Below are positions 5,398 through 8,475 of a stretch of 8,475 nt of DNA, one piece after another; the stretch's first letter is position 1; each line of letters opens with the position of its first letter. Location of the stretch: the NCBI GenBank assembly GCA_020028595.1, contig JAIBHQ010000024.1, forward strand, positions 1 to 8,475, given 5' to 3'. Both the position numbers and the translations under genes were made by a program. A model generated the notes under the pieces. The model was not told the DNA's origin, searched no databases, and saw nothing but the letters and a program-made list of their open reading frames with translations. Source of the stretch: Nitrospirota bacterium. Its GTDB lineage: Bacteria > Nitrospirota > Nitrospiria > Nitrospirales > Nitrospiraceae.

Positions 5398-5724
5398 TTA
5401 GTGGATGTTGGTCTTGCCTTCCTGCAGTTCACCGATAAGCTTGTGCAAGCGCTCCTTCTCCGCGGGGTCCATGTCAGTGAACTCAACACCAAAGTCCTGA
5501 CCAGCCGACCAGGTCACTCCGGCCCGACCTATATGGATTGGTTCTTTATGTGTCGGAACGTACACACGGAGCGTGACCGTTGTACCAACTTGTACGAACG
5601 CTCCGCTCTCAATGCCACATCCACCAGGGGATAGGTTAAAGAGCTTTCCATTGTTAACCCCTTGATTCCCCTCGAAAGAAATGGGGTATTCGACCTGCAC
5701 CCGCCGTTCGCGCCGTTGCTCCAC
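5398..5724 (-). CDS. PilZ domain protein (c-di-GMP receptor)
   Basis: A single PilZ domain of about 108 residues. Both parts of the c-di-GMP site are present: the RxxxR motif at the very N-terminus in EQRRERRVQV, and NLSPGG (about 30-35), the (D/N)-x-S-x-x-G motif. Single-domain PilZ proteins pass c-di-GMP levels to partners controlling motility, pili or polysaccharide export; the partner here is unknown. Two GTG starts are possible: 5730 and 5724. AGGAG lies only one base from the first but seven from the second, so I choose 5724. GC content is lower than in the neighbours (roughly half in the 60-base lines I counted, against about 60% in the peptidase gene), which may point to a different origin. 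A sigma-54-like promoter lies upstream. Confidence 0.92.
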   Translation of the reverse strand: MEQRRERRVQVEYPISFEGNQGVNNGKLFNLSPGGCGIESGAFVQVGTTVTLRVYVPTHKEPIHIGRAGVTWSAGQDFGVEFTDMDPAEKERLHKLIGELQEGKTNIH

Positions 5725-5731
5725 TAACACG

Positions 5732-5736
5732 CTCCT
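5732..5736 (-). promoter_or_regulatory. Ribosome binding site deciding the PilZ start
   Basis: AGGAG on the minus strand, within GAGAGGAG. It is seven bases from the GTG at 5724 but one base from the GTG at 5730, so it favours the shorter protein by two residues. Confidence 0.6.
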
Positions 5737-5752
5737 CTCGCCTAACGTGTTT

Positions 5753-5764
5753 GTTTGTACAAAC
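5753..5764. repeat. 12-bp perfect palindrome GTTTGTACAAAC
   Basis: A perfect dyad between the sigma-54-like element and the PilZ ribosome binding site, just downstream of the expected start of transcription. It borders a second inverted repeat, CTTCT/AGAAG (5764-5768 with 5775-5779). It could be an operator for a repressor that blocks the early transcript. Confidence 0.5.
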
Positions 5765-5777
5765 TTCTATAGTCAGA

Positions 5778-5793
5778 AGCAAAACAAATGCCA
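5778..5793 (-). promoter_or_regulatory. Candidate sigma-54 (RpoN) promoter of the PilZ gene
   Basis: Read on the minus strand, TGGCATTTGTTTTGCT matches the -24/-12 consensus TGGCAC-N5-TTGCW, with the required GG and GC ten bases apart. Transcription would begin near 5768 and leave a leader of about 44 bases. It sits in an AT-rich gap (23 of 60 bases GC in 5761-5820). Sigma-54 control would require an activator ATPase, not present in the window. Confidence 0.55.
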
Positions 5794-5828
5794 GGTTATC
5801 CAAGGCGTGAGAATTCAAGTATACAGGC

Positions 5829-5854
5829 AAAAATTCAAGGGCCGTTTCTCCCTT
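5829..5854 (-). terminator. Possible weak terminator at the end of the M28 peptidase gene
   Basis: On the minus strand a stem AAGGG/CCCTT (5854-5850 with 5841-5837) with an eight-base loop is followed by GAATTTTTG. It overlaps the last codons and stop of the peptidase gene. The stem is short, so termination would be partial. Confidence 0.35.
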
Positions 5855-6740
5855 TTGGTGTTCCTTCTGTATCTTTCAGCATGGTAGTGGCCGAGGCGGT
5901 CACGGCATCGGCGACTTGCTCAAGAAACCCAATATCCAGCGTGTCGAGCGTATCGGTGGACTTGTGGTAATTTGGATTCCTGAAATTTGCGGTGTCGGTG
6001 AGCATGACGGCGGGAAATCCATAGTGCCAAAAGGCGGCGTGATCGCTGCGGCGCGTGTCCGGCAGCCGTTCGCCGTTGCCGGGGATCACCAAGGGGACGA
6101 CCGGCACGTGCGGTTTCGCGGCTTGTGCGACTGAGCCCGCCAAGGCGGCGGAGGCCGTATTGCCGACAACCGCCAGAAAATTGCCGATGGTCGGCACCGC
6201 AATCGGGATGCCGGCCGGCACGGTTTGCGAGCCTTCCTTGCCGCTGGCATAGCCCACGCATTCGAGCACGATGGCGCCGGCGATATTCCGCCTGGCGGCC
6301 TTGAGTTCCGCAGCGTAGGCCAGACTGCCGAGAAGCCCTTCTTCCTCCAGGCAAAAGCCGATGCAGTGAATCTCACGCATCCGATCCGTGCCGCGCAGAC
6401 GCCGCGCGGTTTCCAGCAGGACGGCGACGGCGCTGGCATTGTCGTCGGCGCCCGGTGAGCCTTCGACGGTGTCGTAGTGGGCGGCAAGAATCAGCGGCGC
6501 CCGGGACGTGCCCTGCCCCGTGGCCTGATGTGTCGGCAAGAGAGAGGCAATCACGTTGCGATACGTCCCGCCCATCGCTTCGAAGGGGTGCAGAGCAACC
6601 TGCAAGCCGAGTTGCTGAAACGTGTCTGCGATGTACTCTTCGACTTGCTGCAGATGAGCCAGGGATGTGAGTGGGTGGCGTTCGCCGATCAGAGCGCGGA
6701 GATGGGTGAGGAGACGGTCGCGAGCGTCGAGATCAGGCAC
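5835..6740 (-). CDS. M28 family zinc metallopeptidase (aminopeptidase-like)
   Basis: A 301-residue co-catalytic di-zinc peptidase of clan MH, family M28, expected to remove N-terminal residues from peptides or act on small amide substrates. Metal and catalytic residues are visible: His88 with Asp90 in HYDTVEGSPG, the bridging Asp100 in GADDNAS, the catalytic and ligand pair Glu132/Glu133 in LEEEGLLGS, Glu160 in VLECVG where many relatives have Asp, Asp233/His234 in SDHAAFW, and His259 in NPNYHKSTDT. No signal peptide or membrane helix is seen, so unlike many secreted M28 enzymes it is probably cytoplasmic. The start is GTG at 6740-6738, overlapping the argB stop by one base (TAGTG), a sign of translational coupling. 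Linkage to argB raises the idea of a role in amino-acid recycling or deacylation, but the substrate is unknown. Confidence 0.9.
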   Translation of the reverse strand: MPDLDARDRLLTHLRALIGERHPLTSLAHLQQVEEYIADTFQQLGLQVALHPFEAMGGTYRNVIASLLPTHQATGQGTSRAPLILAAHYDTVEGSPGADDNASAVAVLLETARRLRGTDRMREIHCIGFCLEEEGLLGSLAYAAELKAARRNIAGAIVLECVGYASGKEGSQTVPAGIPIAVPTIGNFLAVVGNTASAALAGSVAQAAKPHVPVVPLVIPGNGERLPDTRRSDHAAFWHYGFPAVMLTDTANFRNPNYHKSTDTLDTLDIGFLEQVADAVTASATTMLKDTEGTPKGRNGP

Positions 6741-7654
6741 TACGCGATAATTTCCGTCCCGATGCCCTTGTCTGTGAATACTTCAAGGAGAATCGCGTGC
6801 GGCATGCGGCCGTCGATGATGTGCGCCTTCTGGACGCCGCCATCGAGCGCCTCCAAGCAGGCGTGGACCTTCGGCAGCATGCCTTCACGGATGACGCCTT
6901 TTTTGACCAGCCGCTGCATGTCTTTCCGCGAGAGGGTGGAGATGTGGCGGCCCTTCGCGTTGCGGATGCCCTTGACGTCCGTCAGCATAAGGAGCTTTTC
7001 CGCCTTGAGCGAGGCGGCGACGGCGCCGGCCACGAGATCGGCATTGATATTGTACGTGTTGCCCTCCCGGTCGGTTCCGATCGGCGCAATGACCGGGATG
7101 AAATTGTCCTGCTGAAGTTTTTCGATCAGGCGCGGATTGATGGTTTGAATGTCGCCGACATAGCCGAAGGTATCGTCCGTTGAGCTGTCGCTGTCGGGGT
7201 CCATGTCCATTCCGATGCTTTCAATCCAGGCCTTGACCGTGAGGGGCTTGGCCGTGATGAATCCCCCGTCCTTGCCGCTGACGCCGACAGCCCGGCCGCC
7301 GTGGCGGTTGAGCAGGTCCACGATCTCCATGTTGATTTTTCCGGCGAGGACCATCTCGACGATTTCCATCGTCTTCGCGTCCGTCACCCGCACGCCTTGC
7401 TTGAACTTGGGCTCGATGCCGAGCCGGTTGAGCATCTCGTCGATCTGCGGCCCGCCTCCGTGCACGATGACGGGGTTGATGCCGACGTATTTCATCAACA
7501 CGATGTCCTGCGCGAACTTGTGCTTGAGCGACTCCTCCGTCATCGCGTTGCCGCCGTACTTGATGACGATGGTTTTGTCGGAGAACGCGCGGATGTAGGG
7601 TAACGTCTCGACGAGAATGTTGGCTTTTTTGATGAGTTTGTTCATGGCAGCCAT
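6740..7654 (-). CDS. argB: Acetylglutamate kinase ArgB
   Basis: A 304-residue amino-acid kinase that phosphorylates N-acetyl-L-glutamate with ATP, the second step of arginine synthesis. Motifs in order: IKYGGNAM (31-38) with catalytic Lys32, VHGGGPQ (64-70) for substrate and phosphate binding, NINAD (202-206), LTDVKGI (224-230) and GMLPK (258-262) with a conserved Lys. An N-terminal helix of about 25 residues (NKLIKKANILVETLPYIRAF) precedes the core; in this family it marks the hexameric, arginine-inhibited form, so feedback control by arginine is likely. An acidic stretch, MDMDPDSDSSTDD (149-161), enlarges a surface loop. The start is ambiguous: ATG at 7654 or ATG at 7645, neither with a good ribosome binding site. 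It lies 53 bases after xerC and overlaps the peptidase gene by one base. Confidence 0.97.
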   Translation of the reverse strand: MAAMNKLIKKANILVETLPYIRAFSDKTIVIKYGGNAMTEESLKHKFAQDIVLMKYVGINPVIVHGGGPQIDEMLNRLGIEPKFKQGVRVTDAKTMEIVEMVLAGKINMEIVDLLNRHGGRAVGVSGKDGGFITAKPLTVKAWIESIGMDMDPDSDSSTDDTFGYVGDIQTINPRLIEKLQQDNFIPVIAPIGTDREGNTYNINADLVAGAVAASLKAEKLLMLTDVKGIRNAKGRHISTLSRKDMQRLVKKGVIREGMLPKVHACLEALDGGVQKAHIIDGRMPHAILLEVFTDKGIGTEIIA

Positions 7655-7666
7655 CGCGTACGGTTC

Positions 7667-7695
7667 ATCTTACAAAATAACTCCGCGCAACACAA
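7667..7695 (-). promoter_or_regulatory. Weak promoter-like sequence ahead of argB
   Basis: On the minus strand TTGTGT (7695-7690), a 17-base spacer and TAAGAT (7672-7667) lie in the AT-rich gap between xerC and argB. The hexamers match three and four of six positions. A start near 7660 would leave almost no leader. argB may equally be read through from xerC. Confidence 0.25.
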
Positions 7696-7707
7696 TTTAT
7701 TCTTGCG

Positions 7708-8475
7708 TCACGACTTCGTTTTTCCGGACGTCGCGCGCGCGCCGGGCGTCCGGCCCGCACGTGGATGCGCCTGATCGTAGACCTTCATGAGTTGATCCAT
7801 CGCCACGTGCGTGTATTTTTGCGTGGTGGCGAGCGAGGCGTGGCCGAGCATTTCCTGAATCGCGCGCAGGTCGGCGCCCTCGTCGAGCAGATGCGTGGCG
7901 AAGGAATGGCGCAGCGCGTGCGGGCTGACGCGTCCGCCCGCGAGCTGCGCCGAATAGCGTGCGACAAATCGGGCCACGCTGCGTGCGGTGAGGCGGCGGC
8001 CGCGGTGGTTGCGGAACACGGGCTGCCCGTGTTCCGAGTGACGAGTGACGAGTGGCGAGTGGCGCGGCAACGACGCGAGGTAGTCCTTGATCGCCTCAAC
8101 GGCGACGTCGCCGATCGGGACGATCCGCTCCTTGCGTCCCTTGCCGCGGAGCCGCACCAGACCTTCCTTCATATCAAGATCCGCGCGGTTCATGCCGACC
8201 AGCTCGCTCACGCGCGCGCCGGTGGAGTACAGCGTTTCGAGGATGGCGCGGTCGCGCCGCGCCGCCGGGCCGTCGCCTTCGGGAAACTCCATGAGCGCGT
8301 TTGCGTCGTCTTTGGTCAGGACGCGCGGGAGCCGTTGCGGCAGCTTCGGCGTACGGACCTCGGCGGCCGGATTCACCCGGCGGGTTTTGTTCCGATTCAG
8401 ATAGCGATAGAAGGTGCGGAGCGCCGCCAGCTTGCGCGCCATGGAGGATTTCTGCTCCTGCCGCCGGTCCAGCCA
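7708..8475 (-). CDS. xerC: Tyrosine recombinase XerC-like, 5' end outside the window
   Basis: The frame stays open to the right edge, so 255 residues are visible and the start lies outside; an internal Met at 8442 is not the start, because WLDRRQEQKSS before it continues the core-binding domain. Tyrosine recombinases of this type resolve chromosome dimers at dif. Using numbering from that Met, catalytic residues are Arg77 in STGARVSEL, a Lys in RGKGRKER (99-106), His175 and Arg178 in HALRHSFATH, His201 in LGHAS, and the nucleophile Tyr210 in TTQKYTH. The C-terminus has the YDQAHPRA block typical of XerC/XerD. XerC rather than XerD is the likelier name but not certain. The segment encoding about 127-144 is built from a heptamer array and a perfect palindrome, lengthening a surface loop ahead of the conserved PVFRNHRGRRL strand. 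Confidence 0.88.
   Translation of the reverse strand, partial: WLDRRQEQKSSMARKLAALRTFYRYLNRNKTRRVNPAAEVRTPKLPQRLPRVLTKDDANALMEFPEGDGPAARRDRAILETLYSTGARVSELVGMNRADLDMKEGLVRLRGKGRKERIVPIGDVAVEAIKDYLASLPRHSPLVTRHSEHGQPVFRNHRGRRLTARSVARFVARYSAQLAGGRVSPHALRHSFATHLLDEGADLRAIQEMLGHASLATTQKYTHVAMDQLMKVYDQAHPRAGRTPGARATSGKTKS
8013..8035. repeat. 23-bp perfect palindrome inside xerC
   Basis: GGAACACGGGC at 8013-8023 is followed by one T and then by its exact reverse complement at 8025-8035. It would form a very stable hairpin with a one-base centre in DNA or RNA. It encodes EHGQPVFR of the recombinase, partly conserved sequence, and touches the heptamer array. Confidence 0.85.
8035..8062. repeat. Four tandem heptamers CGAGTGR inside xerC
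   Basis: Four uninterrupted copies of CGAGTGA or CGAGTGG (two of each, in that order) occupy 28 bases. On the coding strand they read CACTCGT-like units and encode the loop around RHSPLVTRHSE. Because the unit is seven bases, gain or loss of a single copy would break the frame. Confidence 0.85.

Noticed and set aside
5398..5730. PilZ start at the GTG at 5730
   Set aside because: The ribosome binding site is only one base away. The GTG at 5724 has normal spacing, and only two residues differ.
6477..7115. 212-residue plus-strand frame across the argB/peptidase junction
   Set aside because: Low-complexity antisense frame spanning two well-identified genes.
8035..8062. CRISPR-like array
   Set aside because: The repeats are seven bases with no spacers, so this is a simple tandem repeat.

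Overview
The window is a dense, GC-rich (roughly 60%) stretch of bacterial chromosome. Gene content is housekeeping and signalling, with no phage, plasmid or rRNA/tRNA content. Protein style, intergenic palindromic repeats and short heptamer repeats suggest a Nitrospira-like (Nitrospirota) bacterium. That assignment is an inference from sequence style, not a computed placement.

Layout. (1) At 1-787 the 5' end of rimO (minus strand, running off the left edge) diverges from a gamma-class carbonic anhydrase gene (plus), with back-to-back promoter-like elements between them. (2) At 784-2662 a minus-strand pair, a saccharopine-dehydrogenase-family oxidoreductase followed after one base by a methyltransferase-fold protein, converges on the carbonic anhydrase gene; the two convergent genes stop on the same CTAG. 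(3) At 2726-3324 lies msrA with its own ribosome binding site and promoter. (4) At 3325-3524 is a non-coding, repeat-like stretch containing a MITE-like element of about 120 bp with terminal inverted repeats and a perfect inner hairpin. (5) At 3525-4592 a minus-strand FHA plus class III nucleotide-cyclase-like protein diverges from a two-gene plus-strand unit (4751-5371): a 54-residue double-CxxC protein and an unrecognised 145-residue protein. (6) At 5398-5793 is a PilZ (c-di-GMP receptor) gene of lower GC, preceded by a sigma-54-type promoter and a perfect 12-bp palindrome. (7) At 5835-8475 a minus-strand run xerC - argB - M28 peptidase closes the window; argB and the peptidase overlap by one base, and xerC continues past the right edge.

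How the genes fit together. Two modules look translationally coupled: dehydrogenase/methyltransferase-like, and argB/M28 peptidase. Signalling is represented by the FHA-cyclase-like protein, whose cyclase domain keeps its metal-binding aspartates but seems to have lost the base-specifying and transition-state asparagine positions, and by the PilZ protein. msrA (oxidised-methionine repair), rimO (ribosome modification), argB (arginine synthesis) and xerC (dimer resolution) are core functions. I do not see a complete new defence or metabolic system. The most unusual items are the palindrome plus heptamer array inside the xerC reading frame, the MITE-like element, the divergent cyclase, and the sigma-54/palindrome control region of the PilZ gene.
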